From Bacteroidales bacterium (GTDB lineage: Bacteria > Bacteroidota > Bacteroidia > Bacteroidales > Bacteroidaceae), in the NCBI GenBank assembly GCA_012729225.1, contig JAAYDO010000052.1:1-64000 (forward strand): a stretch of 64,000 nucleotides of DNA. Direction: 5' to 3'. The translations under genes were made by a program, and so were the position numbers. Below are positions 33,612 to 46,118 of the stretch, one piece after another. The notes below the pieces were generated by a model. The model did no database searches. It saw only the letters and a program-made list of their open reading frames with translations, and had not been told where the DNA came from. Position 1 is the stretch's first letter, and each line of letters starts with the position of its first letter.

Positions 33612-36179
33612 TTATAGTGTGTTGAGCAGACCTTCAAGCGTGAGAGGATCTTTGATGAGCACTTCGCGTGGCTTACTGCCCATCTGAGGTCCTACAACTC
33701 CCATCTTTTCCAACTGATCCATAATCTTACCAGCACGATTGTATCCAATGGAATAGTTGCGCTGTATCATAGAAGTTGATCCACTCTGGTTATTAACCAC
33801 AAACTTAGCAACATCACCAAACATGGGATCGAGATGACCTTTGTCCACACCACACATACCACCTCCCGCATCAGAATCCGCATCAGATACCTCTGGCAAA
33901 TACATTGGATGCAGATAGGACTGCTGAGTGGCAATGTAATGGCAGATGTCGTTCACTTCTGGAGTATCGACAAATGCACACTGCACACGCACTGGTTCAG
34001 CTCCTGCCAGATAGAGCATATCACCCTTACCTATAAGCTGATTAGCTCCAGAACGATCCAGAATCACACGTGAGTCCATCATAGAACTTACCTTAAATGC
34101 AATGCGTGTAGGGAAATTGGCCTTGATAGCACCGCTGATGATGCTGGCTTGTGGACGCTGAGTGGCAATAATCATGTGGATTCCCACTGCACGTGCCAAC
34201 TGAGCAATACGACAGATAGGAAGTTCAACCTCCTTGCCTGCAGTCATGATGAGATCTCCAAACTCATCGACAATCACCACGATGTATGGCATGAATTCAT
34301 GACCATTCTCTGGATTCAAACGACGATTCTTGAACATCTCGTTATATTCTTTGATGTTTCTCGCATGCGCTTTCTTCAGCATGTCATAACGAGTGTCCAT
34401 TAATACACAAAGTGAGTTCAAAGTCTTCACCACTTTCTGCACATCAGTGATGATGCAATCTTCTTCTTCCTCAAGACGGGCCAAGAAATGGTTCTCTATC
34501 GGACTATACACACTAAACTCCACCTTCTTTGGATCGACCATCACAACCTTAAGTTCAGATGGATGTTTCTTGTAGAGGAGAGAGGTGACAATAGCGTTGA
34601 GACCCACAGACTTTCCCTGGCCAGTAGCACCAGCCACAAGGAGGTGTGGAGCTTTCGCCAAATCAAACATGAACACTTCATTGCTGATGGTCTTACCTAT
34701 TGCACAAGGAAGTTCCATCTTGCTCTCCTGATAAACACGGCTATTAATCACGCTCTCCATGGAGACAATGCACTTCTTCTTGTTTGGTACTTCAATACCA
34801 ATTGTTCCTTTACCTGGTATAGGAGCAATGATACGAATTCCTTCTGCCGCAAGGGAGAGGGCTATATCGTCTTCAAGATTACGAATCTTATTGATACGTG
34901 TTCCTTCTGCAGGAACGATCTCATAGAGTGTGATGGTAGGACCTACTGTGGCCTTGATACTTGAAATCTCCACTCCAAACTGTTTCAACACATGAATGAT
35001 GCGATCTTTGTTGGCGTTCTGCTCACTCATGTCGATCTTGGGCACAGAGTCCTCCGTCTTGTCGAGAAGATTGATAGTTGGGTATTTATAATGTTCAAGA
35101 TCAAGTTTTGGGTCGTATGGAGTATTGATGTCACCACGCTCTATCTCTCCACTACCCTTTTCTGTCTGCCTTACCTCCACATTCATATCTTGTCCTGCAC
35201 TGATTTGAACACCAGTCATCTCTCTTAGATTGATGTTGAGTACATCACCATCCACTGATGACCCGTCATCGTTATCATCTATCTCATCATCGGTACTTCC
35301 TATATCACCATGGCCTATTTCACCAAAATTCACCACATTGGTTGCCTCTTCATCCTCATTCTCTGTTGCATGGTCTATCATATCGTCAGTAAAGGCATCT
35401 TTATCATTGATAGCCTCCATATCTACTTCGTCGTCTTCCATATCCTCATCATCCATTTCTTCATCATCGTCGTTATCATCTCTATTAACAAAACGTTTGA
35501 GCCTTTCAGGATTCATCTTATTAATAAAATTCATCCTAAAAGCGTTTCGAATAATCTCTATGGTTTTGGCACTGAGATAAATAAGATAAAGAATCGCATA
35601 AATAGCTAAAGCCGCAAATAAGCCTGGCATACCAACCAAAGCGATAAGATGATTCACCACATTAATACCATGATTACCACCAAGTTTCACGAAAGAGCCC
35701 TCGAAGTATGGGAAAAGGTTGCCAAAAGCCGCCAAGAAAACACTCACCCACAACATGAGGAGAGTGAACAGGATAAACTTACGCACCAAAGTGAACTTAA
35801 AGATGCGCATCAATCTCAAACCGAGAATGACAAGATATGGAGGAATGATGAATGAAGCCAAGCCAAACAGGTCATTGAGGAAGAAGAATGCAGCAATAGC
35901 ACCCCAAGAGCCACAGACATTCTTGTAGCGAAGTGTTTTATTGAATGGGTCAGCGCACTTGTCGAGCAAACTATAATCTGTCTCACCCGTGAAGAGATAA
36001 GAAACGAATGCCGCCAGAAGAAAAAAGGCAACAATGACAATACACAGACCTACACAGAATGAGAAAGTCTCCCATTTGCCAAAGCCCGCAAAGAAATCGC
36101 TTGCCGACAATTTTTCCTTTTGTGCGGCTGCATACTTATTTTTCTTGTTTTTTTTTGATTTACTCTTTTGAGTTTTCAT
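33612..36179 (-). CDS. ftsK: DNA translocase FtsK/SpoIIIE
   Basis: FtsK pumps chromosomal DNA at the septum and activates dimer resolution. The 855-aa protein has a Lys-rich N-terminus, about four to five membrane helices in residues 30-210, and a very acidic Asp/Glu linker at about 235-310. The motor has Walker A GATGQGKSVG (about residue 518) and Walker B IVVIVDEFGDLI. The C-terminal winged-helix gamma domain is visible (GYNRAGKIMDQLEKMGVVGP). The linker is short compared with E. coli FtsK. Confidence 0.95.
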   Translation of the reverse strand: MKTQKSKSKKNKKNKYAAAQKEKLSASDFFAGFGKWETFSFCVGLCIVIVAFFLLAAFVSYLFTGETDYSLLDKCADPFNKTLRYKNVCGSWGAIAAFFFLNDLFGLASFIIPPYLVILGLRLMRIFKFTLVRKFILFTLLMLWVSVFLAAFGNLFPYFEGSFVKLGGNHGINVVNHLIALVGMPGLFAALAIYAILYLIYLSAKTIEIIRNAFRMNFINKMNPERLKRFVNRDDNDDDEEMDDEDMEDDEVDMEAINDKDAFTDDMIDHATENEDEEATNVVNFGEIGHGDIGSTDDEIDDNDDGSSVDGDVLNINLREMTGVQISAGQDMNVEVRQTEKGSGEIERGDINTPYDPKLDLEHYKYPTINLLDKTEDSVPKIDMSEQNANKDRIIHVLKQFGVEISSIKATVGPTITLYEIVPAEGTRINKIRNLEDDIALSLAAEGIRIIAPIPGKGTIGIEVPNKKKCIVSMESVINSRVYQESKMELPCAIGKTISNEVFMFDLAKAPHLLVAGATGQGKSVGLNAIVTSLLYKKHPSELKVVMVDPKKVEFSVYSPIENHFLARLEEEEDCIITDVQKVVKTLNSLCVLMDTRYDMLKKAHARNIKEYNEMFKNRRLNPENGHEFMPYIVVIVDEFGDLIMTAGKEVELPICRIAQLARAVGIHMIIATQRPQASIISGAIKANFPTRIAFKVSSMMDSRVILDRSGANQLIGKGDMLYLAGAEPVRVQCAFVDTPEVNDICHYIATQQSYLHPMYLPEVSDADSDAGGGMCGVDKGHLDPMFGDVAKFVVNNQSGSTSMIQRNYSIGYNRAGKIMDQLEKMGVVGPQMGSKPREVLIKDPLTLEGLLNTL

Positions 36180-36216
36180 TCGTCACATCAAATGAATGAT
36201 CAATTAGAAAGTTTTG

Positions 36217-36248
36217 CAAAGGTAATATTTAATATGTATAAAAACAAA
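36217..36248 (-). promoter_or_regulatory. Probable promoter of ftsK
   Basis: On the minus strand, TTTG at 36245-36248 and TACCTTTG at 36217-36224 are separated by 20 bp, close to the Bacteroidota arrangement TTTG-N19-TAnnTTTG. The start codon is 38 bp downstream of the -7 box. Confidence 0.65.
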
Positions 36249-36286
36249 TAAAAATATTGATTTTTTCACATTTGAAACTCACGAAC

Positions 36287-37618
36287 CTATTTCTCTTCAC
36301 TTTTGGAATCAGTATGAGATACTACTATTTTCTCCAAAGCCCTTAAAGATTTGCCTCTATTCAATTTGAAATAAGTCTCACGCAGACCTTCCAACCAGAG
36401 TTCCTGACGGTTTTCGTCAAATTTACGAGCATGCTCATAAGCCTCGCATGACTTCAAATAAAGTTCATTAATCTCTGCCTTTCTTTTAGCATAAGTAGGG
36501 TCAGAAAGTGAAAGGTTGAATAGAGCATACGCCTGATGTGCGTCATGGAGATAGATGTCACCTATAGCAGAATGGGCTTCAGCGTCATCAGCTTGAATTT
36601 CCACACATTTCTGAAAAGAAACAAGTGCCCTGGCATAGTCATTCATGAGCAACTGCTCTTTACCTGCCATATACCAATAGTCACGTTTCTCTGGATAAAG
36701 TTCTGTCATTCGCAACACTTTCTCAAGAGCACGGTCATATTGCTGAAGATCATTATAATGTTTGGTCAAGGTCGCAAAGAAATACTCGGTCTCTGGATAA
36801 GACTCAAAACCTTGTTCAAGAAGCCAGACCATCTGGGTGGTATCTTTCTGCTCAGAGGCAGACTTTGCTCCTATCTCAATCAACTGAGGACGAAGTGATG
36901 AATCCTTAAGACTTTCAATTAAGTATGTATTAACACCTTGATAGTTACTTGAACCGTATGCACTCAACACAGAGAGTACGGACACTTCAGTCCTATCATC
37001 AGGATCTTGGATAATGGTTATATCTTTTGAACCCAGAAAAACATCACTTTCCTTCGTCTTTATATACATGTCGAAAAAACGAAATGCCTGAGCATAGTTT
37101 TTCTTCTTGTAATGAAACTTACCTGCACTAAGCATGTTGTTGCGATAAGGCAAGAGTGTCAATCCTATCCCCTTACGGAATTTGGGTGAAGCGTTCTTAC
37201 CTTCCTTCAACTTATGGTTCAAAGAAATGCGTTCCACGCTATCACACTGTTCTCCCGTCACATAGAGCTCATATATATAATTGAAGAAACTTACGGTATC
37301 AGGTCTTTGATTGAGGTATATCTTTCTGTTCTCCGCACCAATCAATTCATTCACAGCATCCATCTTGTAGCGATAAATCTGCGGATCAGCAGCTGCTTCA
37401 GGATGATTCTGAATGGCATCAGCAACAACTTTACGCGCCTGCACAAAGTTTTTATCCTTCATGCTGGTACGATAAGATTTCACCACACTGCTCCGTTTGT
37501 AAGATGGTTTCTCATCACCCTTTTGTGGTAAATGGAACAGTGGTATTAAAAGGAAAAACAATAATATGAATTGGGTCAAAATATGATACCTTATATAATA
37601 AAAGAAGGAATGGCCCAT
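36287..37618 (-). CDS. TPR-repeat membrane-anchored or exported protein
   Basis: This is a 443-aa protein with an N-terminal hydrophobic segment (ILTQFILLFFLLIPLFHL) acting as signal or anchor. Tetratricopeptide-like helices follow, for example FHYKKKNYAQAFRFFDMYI, YDRALEKVLRMTELYPEKRD and YARALVSFQKCVEIQADDAE. No catalytic motif is seen. It is probably a periplasmic scaffold. It ends 37 bp after the ftsK promoter region and starts 33 bp after glgP, so it may be co-transcribed with the glycogen genes. Confidence 0.8.
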   Translation of the reverse strand: MGHSFFYYIRYHILTQFILLFFLLIPLFHLPQKGDEKPSYKRSSVVKSYRTSMKDKNFVQARKVVADAIQNHPEAAADPQIYRYKMDAVNELIGAENRKIYLNQRPDTVSFFNYIYELYVTGEQCDSVERISLNHKLKEGKNASPKFRKGIGLTLLPYRNNMLSAGKFHYKKKNYAQAFRFFDMYIKTKESDVFLGSKDITIIQDPDDRTEVSVLSVLSAYGSSNYQGVNTYLIESLKDSSLRPQLIEIGAKSASEQKDTTQMVWLLEQGFESYPETEYFFATLTKHYNDLQQYDRALEKVLRMTELYPEKRDYWYMAGKEQLLMNDYARALVSFQKCVEIQADDAEAHSAIGDIYLHDAHQAYALFNLSLSDPTYAKRKAEINELYLKSCEAYEHARKFDENRQELWLEGLRETYFKLNRGKSLRALEKIVVSHTDSKSEEK

Positions 37619-37651
37619 CCAACGAAGGACAGGCCAAACCCTATCATTTAA

Positions 37652-40237
37652 TTAGTTAAACCACTTTACATAACAGAAGTCCTGACGGTGTGGCAGATCC
37701 TCATTCTTTGGGAACATGCGATATGCCACCTTGAAACTTCCAGCCGTAGGAATCATGTGAGTACCCTCAAATGTGTAAAGGTTACCCTCACGCTTAACCA
37801 CCTGAAGAGGTTCTACTTGACTGACATGCTCACGACCGTCCTCGTCCTTATATACTGTGACGAGTTCCACACCAATAGCATCGTCAAGTCCTTGTTCATC
37901 CAAAACATAGCGAACGGTGTACTTCCGACCAGAGAGAACGTCTCCCTTGAGCATATCCTCTTCCTTCTCACAAGAAACCACGTTGATGTTGCCCCAACGA
38001 GAAGCCACAAGTTCTTTCCATGCTGCAATCTCCTTTGCTTTCTTGAAGTTGTCGGCAAAGAGTACTTTGCGACGCTCTGCCAATGGGCTATAGAACTTTG
38101 TAAAATAATCATCAAGCTGACGCTTCATCGTGTAGTGAGGAGCAATCTGAGCGATTGAGTTCTTTACAGTCTGAATCCAGCCCTCAGAGTAGCCCTTGGA
38201 ATTGCGAGCATAGTAGAGTGGAAGGATGTCATTCTCAAGAAGAGAATAGATAGTAGCAGCATCAAGTTGATCCTGCTGTTCCTGATTCTGGAATGTACGC
38301 TTCTCTGTAAGCGCCCATCCTGCACCTTCACGATAGCCTTCAAGCCACCAGCCATCAAGTACAGATAGATTGACAACACCATTCATAAGTGCCTTCTCTC
38401 CTGATGTACCTGAAGCCTCAAGCGGACGAGTTGGGGTATTCATCCAAATATCCACGCCCGTCACAAGACGGCGAGCCAACTTCATGTCATAGTTCTCAAG
38501 GAAGATAATTTTACCCAAAAACTCTGGACGACGACTTATCTCATATATCTTCTTAATCAGACCTTGACCTGCACCATCTGCAGGGTGAGCCTTGCCAGCA
38601 AAGAGGAACTGTACTGGATAGTTAGGATTATTGACAATCTTGGCCAATCGATCAAGATCGGAGAAGAGCAGATGCGCACGCTTGTAGGTTGCAAAACGAC
38701 GAGCAAAACCAATTGTCAGTGCATTTGGATTGATCTTCTCAACGATAGAAACTATACGTGAAGGATCGCCCTGATGCTTCAGCCAATCCTCCTTAAACGC
38801 CTTCTTAATATACTCGATGAGTTTAGCCTTGAGAGCCAAACGAGTATTCCATATTTCCTGATCTGGCACATTATAGATGGCTTCCCATATCTTCTCATTT
38901 GACTGATCCTCAAGGAAAGACTTGGCAAAGTTCTTAGCATATACAGCCTTCCACTCAGATGCAGTCCATGTTGGCATGTGAACACCATTGGTCACATAGC
39001 CCACGTTATCCAACTCCTCGGGGAAGTACCCCTTCCAAATACCATTAAACATGTCCTTAGAAACCTTACCGTGAAGCCAGCTTACGCCATTCACCCAAGA
39101 ACAAGTGTTGCAAGCAAAGGTGGACATACAGAAACGTTCACCCTTGTCTTCTGGATTTACACGACCCATTCCTACAAATTCATCCCAACTGATGCCAAGT
39201 TTCTCTGGATAAGCACCCATGTACTTGCCGAAGAGAGACTCGTTAAAATAGTCGTGTCCTGCAGGTACAGGAGTGTGGACTGTATAAAGAGATGAGGTAC
39301 GAACAACCTCAAGAGCCTGATTGAACGACAAACCGCTCTCCACATATTCCACAAGACGCTGAACATTTGCCAAGGCAGCATGACCCTCGTTGCAGTGATA
39401 GATATCTTTCTTGATGCCAAGCTTGTTGAGAAGCAACATACCACCAATACCGAGGAGAATCTCCTGCTTCAAACGGTTCTCCCAGTCACCACCATAGAGA
39501 GCGTGAGTGATAGAACGGTCATATTCAGAGTTCATGTTGTTATCTGTATCAAGGAGATAAAGCTTTACACGACCCACATTCACGCGCCAAACGAGTGCAT
39601 GAACAGTGTAGTTATTGTAAGGAACATCCACTATCACCTGATTTCCTTCAGCATCAAGTTCACGTTCAATAGGAAGAGTTGGGAACACCTGAGCCTCGTA
39701 GTTCGCTACCTGCTGACCCTCCATTGAGAGGGTCTGAGTAAAATAACCATAGCGATAAAGAAAACCAACAGCACAGAAATCTATGTTAGAATCTGAAGCC
39801 TCTTTTACATAGTCGCCAGCAAGAATTCCCAGACCACCAGAATAAATCTTCAGCACATGGTTGAGACCATACTCCATACAGAGATATGCCACAGAAGGAC
39901 GCTTCCTGTCTGGCTCAACATCCATATATGTGCGGAAATCCTTATATATTGCGTTAATACGATCGATAATATTCTTGTCTGAGGCAATCTCCTTCATTTT
40001 ATCGTGATTCATGCTGCCAAGAAACAGCACAGGATTCTGCTGTGTTTCGTGCCAAAGCTTAGCATCCATATCATTAAAGATATGACTAACTTCGTTATTC
40101 CATGACCACCAAAGGTTATGTGCTATCTCGTCCAGAGGTTTGAGCGCATCTGGCACAGAAGAGCGCACACTAATCTCGCGCCAATTTGGCACATTAGCAT
40201 TACTTGCTTGAATTCTCATAGTTTTATTAATCTGCAT
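37652..40237 (-). CDS. glgP: Alpha-glucan (glycogen) phosphorylase, GT35
   Basis: This PLP enzyme releases glucose-1-phosphate from glycogen. The 861-aa protein belongs to the archaeal/bacterial alpha-glucan phosphorylase group (TIGR02094-like), with an N-terminal [12 protein letters not shown]. Further motifs are [19 protein letters not shown], and the PLP region [16 protein letters not shown] with the cofactor Lys, then [12 protein letters not shown] 40219 (MRIQAS) is an alternative start six codons in. It lies 10 bp downstream of the glycogen synthase gene, so synthesis and breakdown enzymes share a transcript. Confidence 0.94.
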   Translation of the reverse strand: MQINKTMRIQASNANVPNWREISVRSSVPDALKPLDEIAHNLWWSWNNEVSHIFNDMDAKLWHETQQNPVLFLGSMNHDKMKEIASDKNIIDRINAIYKDFRTYMDVEPDRKRPSVAYLCMEYGLNHVLKIYSGGLGILAGDYVKEASDSNIDFCAVGFLYRYGYFTQTLSMEGQQVANYEAQVFPTLPIERELDAEGNQVIVDVPYNNYTVHALVWRVNVGRVKLYLLDTDNNMNSEYDRSITHALYGGDWENRLKQEILLGIGGMLLLNKLGIKKDIYHCNEGHAALANVQRLVEYVESGLSFNQALEVVRTSSLYTVHTPVPAGHDYFNESLFGKYMGAYPEKLGISWDEFVGMGRVNPEDKGERFCMSTFACNTCSWVNGVSWLHGKVSKDMFNGIWKGYFPEELDNVGYVTNGVHMPTWTASEWKAVYAKNFAKSFLEDQSNEKIWEAIYNVPDQEIWNTRLALKAKLIEYIKKAFKEDWLKHQGDPSRIVSIVEKINPNALTIGFARRFATYKRAHLLFSDLDRLAKIVNNPNYPVQFLFAGKAHPADGAGQGLIKKIYEISRRPEFLGKIIFLENYDMKLARRLVTGVDIWMNTPTRPLEASGTSGEKALMNGVVNLSVLDGWWLEGYREGAGWALTEKRTFQNQEQQDQLDAATIYSLLENDILPLYYARNSKGYSEGWIQTVKNSIAQIAPHYTMKRQLDDYFTKFYSPLAERRKVLFADNFKKAKEIAAWKELVASRWGNINVVSCEKEEDMLKGDVLSGRKYTVRYVLDEQGLDDAIGVELVTVYKDEDGREHVSQVEPLQVVKREGNLYTFEGTHMIPTAGSFKVAYRMFPKNEDLPHRQDFCYVKWFN

Positions 40238-40247
40238 TATATAATAA

Positions 40248-41912
40248 TTAGTTCATTCTCTCATCACGTTTTGACAATGCCTTTTGATAAGCCTCATAAT
40301 AATAGCGAATAAAGTGCTTCCAAAGGGCTTTCTCTGCCAACTTTTCAGCATTCTTGCGAGCAGCACTCACCTGTTTCTTGTCAAATTTGGTGAACTGAAG
40401 AATTGTGTCGCGAATGCCATCGCTAACCTCATCAAAATTGTAGTCTGAACGATGTATGGTTTTCACACCATCTATTATTTCACTATCCCCACCCTTCAGG
40501 CTATTAGCCCACAGTCCAAAACCTGCAAGGTCGGTGGTGATACAAGGCACATGAAAGGCCACAGATTCTGCTGGCGTGTAGCCCCAAGGCTCATAATAGG
40601 AAGGAAAGACTGTCAAGTCATTTCCAATAAGCAAATCATAGTAGTGCTTATTGAAAATTCCGTCATTGCCATCCAGATAACATGGAACAAAAATCATCTT
40701 CACCTTATCTTCCGGCAGGTTGCGAATGCCAAGCCAACTCATCTGTCCAAGCACCTTATCACTTTCCTGCTCGTGAAGCACATGCGTGATGCGTGGATCG
40801 CCAACAGGCGTATCGGATGGACAATCACTTTTCAAGGCCTCTTTCAAATCCTCACGTGCCTCCTTCATCCAAGCAGGAACCATTACAAATGCCAAAATAT
40901 TCTTTTCCAGACGGTTATCCCAACGAAGACGGTTCAGAGCATCAACAAACACATTGATACCTTTATTTTGATATTCATAGCGTCCGCCTGTGCTCACAAT
41001 GAGGGTATCATCATCAAGATTTGAACCCATCAAAGTGTTAGCCACATTCAAGAGGATTTCGCGCGCCTCTTTTCTGGCCTTATTGAAACGTACAGCCTTT
41101 GGCACAAAATCATTTTCAAAACCATTCATCAGAATCTCGTCAGCAGGCTTATTGAGTAGATGAGCACATTCCTTACCAGTGATTTCGCTCACTGTGGTGA
41201 AGCAATCTACATTCCAAGCAGCCTGTTTTTCCACGGAATGCTTTGCTTCCACATTCAGTTCTTGAGCCATCTGATCCCCATTATAGGCATAGAGATAGTC
41301 ATAGAGAGGTTTGTTGTTGGCTGCAATGGAACGACCGATAGTCGTAGCATGAGTGGTAAAGATTGTTGCCACCTCTGGCACAAAATGCTTCAAGTAAAGT
41401 GCAGCCAAACAAGTTTGCCATTCATGAGCCTGAAAAACCACATTGTCATCTTGAGTCAGTTCAAAGAAACGATAGAAACTCTCCACCACCTTACCTGCAC
41501 TCCAAGAAAACATAAGGCTCTCATCATAATCACCGTATGAATGGAGTGAATTCACCCTGAACTGTTCCCATGCCCAACCAAAGATTTCATTTCTTTGTTC
41601 AAAGAAAGGTTTGAAGTCCACCAAAATTGCGATGGGCTCACCTGGCACCGCCCAGCGTCCCACACGAAACCTCAAGCCTTCTTTTTCACAGGCACTCTTG
41701 CGCCATTTGGCCAATAGTGTCTTACTTTCTTTGAAAAGAGGATTCTTACTTCCTTCCCAAAAATCAGGACCGACAAAGAACACCTTGTCATGAAGTTTTT
41801 CTTGCAGAGTTTTTGCTCTGGTGGACAAGACTGTGTATATGCCACCAACCTTATTGCAGACCTCCCAACTTGACTCAAATATATATTGTGGTTCTCGTGT
41901 CTTTTTAGCCAT
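40248..41912 (-). CDS. Glycogen synthase, eukaryotic-like GT3 type
   Basis: This enzyme extends alpha-1,4-glucan chains. The 554-aa protein begins with [18 protein letters not shown] and VGPDFWEG, as in animal and fungal glycogen synthases (GT3), not the bacterial GlgA KTGGLADV. The C-terminal E-x7-E pair is in [14 protein letters not shown]3 enzymes use UDP-glucose, and no ADP-glucose pyrophosphorylase gene is in the window. The start at 41912 (MAKKTREP) is preferred over one three codons upstream. Confidence 0.92.
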   Translation of the reverse strand: MAKKTREPQYIFESSWEVCNKVGGIYTVLSTRAKTLQEKLHDKVFFVGPDFWEGSKNPLFKESKTLLAKWRKSACEKEGLRFRVGRWAVPGEPIAILVDFKPFFEQRNEIFGWAWEQFRVNSLHSYGDYDESLMFSWSAGKVVESFYRFFELTQDDNVVFQAHEWQTCLAALYLKHFVPEVATIFTTHATTIGRSIAANNKPLYDYLYAYNGDQMAQELNVEAKHSVEKQAAWNVDCFTTVSEITGKECAHLLNKPADEILMNGFENDFVPKAVRFNKARKEAREILLNVANTLMGSNLDDDTLIVSTGGRYEYQNKGINVFVDALNRLRWDNRLEKNILAFVMVPAWMKEAREDLKEALKSDCPSDTPVGDPRITHVLHEQESDKVLGQMSWLGIRNLPEDKVKMIFVPCYLDGNDGIFNKHYYDLLIGNDLTVFPSYYEPWGYTPAESVAFHVPCITTDLAGFGLWANSLKGGDSEIIDGVKTIHRSDYNFDEVSDGIRDTILQFTKFDKKQVSAARKNAEKLAEKALWKHFIRYYYEAYQKALSKRDERMN

Positions 41913-41954
41913 AATTACCAAGAAAAAAGTTTTTCCTTAAAATAAAACTGATTG

Positions 41955-41962
41955 CAAAGTTA
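41955..41962 (-). promoter_or_regulatory. Probable -7 box of glycogen synthase-phosphorylase operon
   Basis: On the minus strand this reads TAACTTTG, an exact match, 42 bp upstream of the synthase start. A one-off -33 element (TTTC) lies 19 bp further upstream. Confidence 0.6.
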
Positions 41963-42223
41963 CTCATTTATTTCTATTTATGAAATTTTCAGAAGAAAAA
42001 TAACGACTTATAAACGCGGAAAGAAGTGCTTAATACAAATCATCGTCCAAATCGTCATTTCAACATGACACATCAATGTACGAACCTTCATAAGTTCATC
42101 AAAATGAACATGTAGCATCGGGGTATGCAAATTCTTTTCCGAGGCATAAACATGTATTTTCTCCCCTTCTCACTTTCAAAGATCAAAACAGGATTAGTAG
42201 AATCTTCAAACCCACATCAAATC
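41963..42223. other. Intergenic region with a diverged repeat
   Basis: This holds no gene. Bases 42117-42171 resemble 45711-45763: both have GGGG-T/A-AT, TTTTCC-A/G-AGG, and end in CCCCTTCTCAC, with about 40 bp of alignable sequence between. No hairpin terminator for ligA is obvious. Confidence 0.4.
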
Positions 42224-44239
<2,016 letters not shown>

Positions 44240-44263
44240 TTATTGATCTGTATGGAAACTTGA

Positions 44264-44271
44264 CAAAGTTA
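44264..44271 (-). promoter_or_regulatory. Probable -7 box of ligA
   Basis: The minus strand reads TAACTTTG, an exact consensus match 33 bp upstream of the ligA start. Confidence 0.55.
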
Positions 44272-44324
44272 GTGAAAATGAATGAAAGGAAGGAATAAAA
44301 TCTAAAAAAAATTCGTTTACCCAT

Positions 44325-44366
44325 GAAAAGAAAAAAGCACTTGCTCCTTTTCAGAAGAACAAGTGC
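44325..44366 (-). terminator. Terminator of asnA
   Basis: On the minus strand GCACTTG (44360-44366) and CAAGTGC (44337-44343) form a stem over a loop that is itself partly paired, directly followed by six T residues. It lies 42 bp after the asnA stop and upstream of the ligA promoter. Confidence 0.8.
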
Positions 44367-44407
44367 CCATCGACAGGTTATTTAAGTTTTAGATTAGATG
44401 CTCATTT

Positions 44408-45445
44408 TTATATGAGAGGCATACCAGCCTCTGCACATTCCTTACGCATTTCATCAGGCCAAATAGATGCCTGGATTTCACCCACATGAGCCTTGTGAAG
44501 AAGAACCATGCACAAGCGGCTCTGACCTATTCCACCTCCAACAGATAGTGGAATCTCATCATTTATTAACTTTTTATGGAAGAACAAGTTGAGTCTATCC
44601 ATCTTGTTTTCCAATTCAAGTTGTCGGAGCAAGGTTTCTTTATCAACCCTGATACCCATAGAACTCAATTCTATGCTGCGTTGCAACACAGGATACCAAA
44701 TCAGGATGTCTCCATTCAGTCCCTTGTAGCCATCTTCATTTGGAGTGCTCCAATCGTCATAGTCGGGAGCGCGCCCGTCATGCTTCTCACCGTTTGAGAG
44801 TTTACCTCCAATACCCATGAGAAAGACTGCGCCATATTTTTCGCAAATAGCATCCTCACGCTCTTTGGGAGTCTTGTCTGGATACATCTGCAACAATTCC
44901 TCTGCATGAATGAAATGAATCTCCTCTGGAAGATACGGCTTGATCTGTGGATACAGCTCACACACAAGATATTCAGTCCTCAGCACTGCTGCGTATATAT
45001 CTTTCACTATCTTTTTCAAGAAGGTCAGATTGCGATCTTCATTAGTGATGGTACGGCACCAGTCCCACTGATCTACATAGAGAGAGTGTGTATTGTCAAG
45101 TTCCTCATCCCCTCTAATTGCATTCATGTCGGTATAGAGTCCGTATCCTGCGGGAATGTTATATTCTGCCAGCATCATGCGCTTCCATTTGGCAAGCGAA
45201 TGAACCACCTCTGCCACCTGTTCCCCCATATCCATGATAGGGAAACTCACAGGGCGCTCCACCCCATTCAAATCATCGTTAATTCCCAATCCCCTCAATA
45301 CAAAGAGAGGAGCGGTCACACGGCGAAGGCGAAGAGCGGTAGAAAGGTTGGCCTGAAAGAAATCCTTAATCTGCTTAATGCCCAATTCTGTCTGTATAGG
45401 GTCAAGAAGTTGCTTATACCCCTCAACCTTTATCACTTTGCTCAT
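44408..45445 (-). CDS. asnA: Aspartate-ammonia ligase
   Basis: AsnA makes asparagine from aspartate, ammonia and ATP. The 345-aa class II synthetase-like protein has the C-terminal motif SVGGGIGQSRLCMVLLHK and the conserved DWSTPNEDGYKGLNGDIL. The start at 45445 (MSKVIKVEGYK) gives the normal family length; an in-frame codon 17 residues earlier would add an unusual extension. It has its own promoter and terminator, so it is a single-gene unit. Confidence 0.95.
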   Translation of the reverse strand: MSKVIKVEGYKQLLDPIQTELGIKQIKDFFQANLSTALRLRRVTAPLFVLRGLGINDDLNGVERPVSFPIMDMGEQVAEVVHSLAKWKRMMLAEYNIPAGYGLYTDMNAIRGDEELDNTHSLYVDQWDWCRTITNEDRNLTFLKKIVKDIYAAVLRTEYLVCELYPQIKPYLPEEIHFIHAEELLQMYPDKTPKEREDAICEKYGAVFLMGIGGKLSNGEKHDGRAPDYDDWSTPNEDGYKGLNGDILIWYPVLQRSIELSSMGIRVDKETLLRQLELENKMDRLNLFFHKKLINDEIPLSVGGGIGQSRLCMVLLHKAHVGEIQASIWPDEMRKECAEAGMPLI

Positions 45446-45504
45446 ATAGTTTTTTTGTATTTCAAACACGTTGACGACTTCTAACAATTTTGTCAAAAAC
45501 GATG

Positions 45505-45512
45505 CAAAGTTA
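45505..45512 (-). promoter_or_regulatory. Probable -7 box of asnA
   Basis: The minus strand reads TAACTTTG, an exact match 59 bp upstream of the asnA start. The -33 area is a run of A/C on the plus strand without an exact TTTG at the right spacing. Confidence 0.55.
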
Positions 45513-46052
45513 CAATTTTATTTTCAAAACAAAAACAAAAAAAAGAAAAAATAATTGCAAAGTGTAAGAAAAACATATCAAAATCCTTACACTAAAGCAT
45601 GAAAACCACACAAATGTTTAATAATATGACACCATAAAATCTCAATCCAAGCATTCATGTCGTGTCAGAATCCCCTCTTCATCAACACAAGTTCGGCTGT
45701 TCAAGCCTCTGGGGATATAAAAATATTTTCCAAGGAAGAAAGATGAAAATTCACCCCTTCTCACCACGAACACTTATCGAAGGCGTATCGAAGGCATATC
45801 GAAGGCATATCGAAGCCTCGCAGAAGAATATTAGAGCCATTTTTCAACAGATGTTTTTCCAAGAAAGAAGTACAGAATCACGGATATTTTTTGCCAACGA
45901 AGATGTTTTGCCATAGAAAGAACTTTTTATTTTCCCGCTCTTTTTAGCATTATCCACGTTGGCCGCATGCCTATTCAACACATCCCGTCAGGTTTTTCGC
46001 ACTTTTCAGAATGTTTCACATTTTAAATAATAGAATTGTTAAAGATTTTTCG
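45513..46052. other. Divergent intergenic region between asnA and lon
   Basis: This region is gene-free. It holds a diverged repeat (45711-45763, partner at 42117-42171), the 11-bp repeat cluster at 45776-45829 and AT-rich sequence toward lon. A possible 84-aa frame on the plus strand (45662-45916) runs straight through the repeats and is not credible. Confidence 0.6.
45776..45829. repeat. Tandem 11-bp repeat, four units
   Basis: Four units of ATCGAAGGCAT at exact 11-bp period are followed by GCAGAAGAATATT. The second and third units are identical. On the opposite strand it is the same family as 8039-8083 and 14819-14856. Confidence 0.85.
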
Positions 46053-46060
46053 TAACTTTG
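46053..46060 (+). promoter_or_regulatory. Probable -7 box of lon
   Basis: TAACTTTG matches the consensus exactly, 58 bp upstream of the lon start. No heat-shock (CIRCE-type) inverted repeat is visible nearby. Confidence 0.55.
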
Positions 46061-46118
46061 CAACCGTTTTTGAAGTATTAAAAAAGAAGATAAAAAGATT
46101 AACAGACGAATATCACGA

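Noticed and set aside
45662..45916. 84-codon frame upstream of lon
   Set aside because: It passes through the 11-bp repeat cluster and has no coding character.
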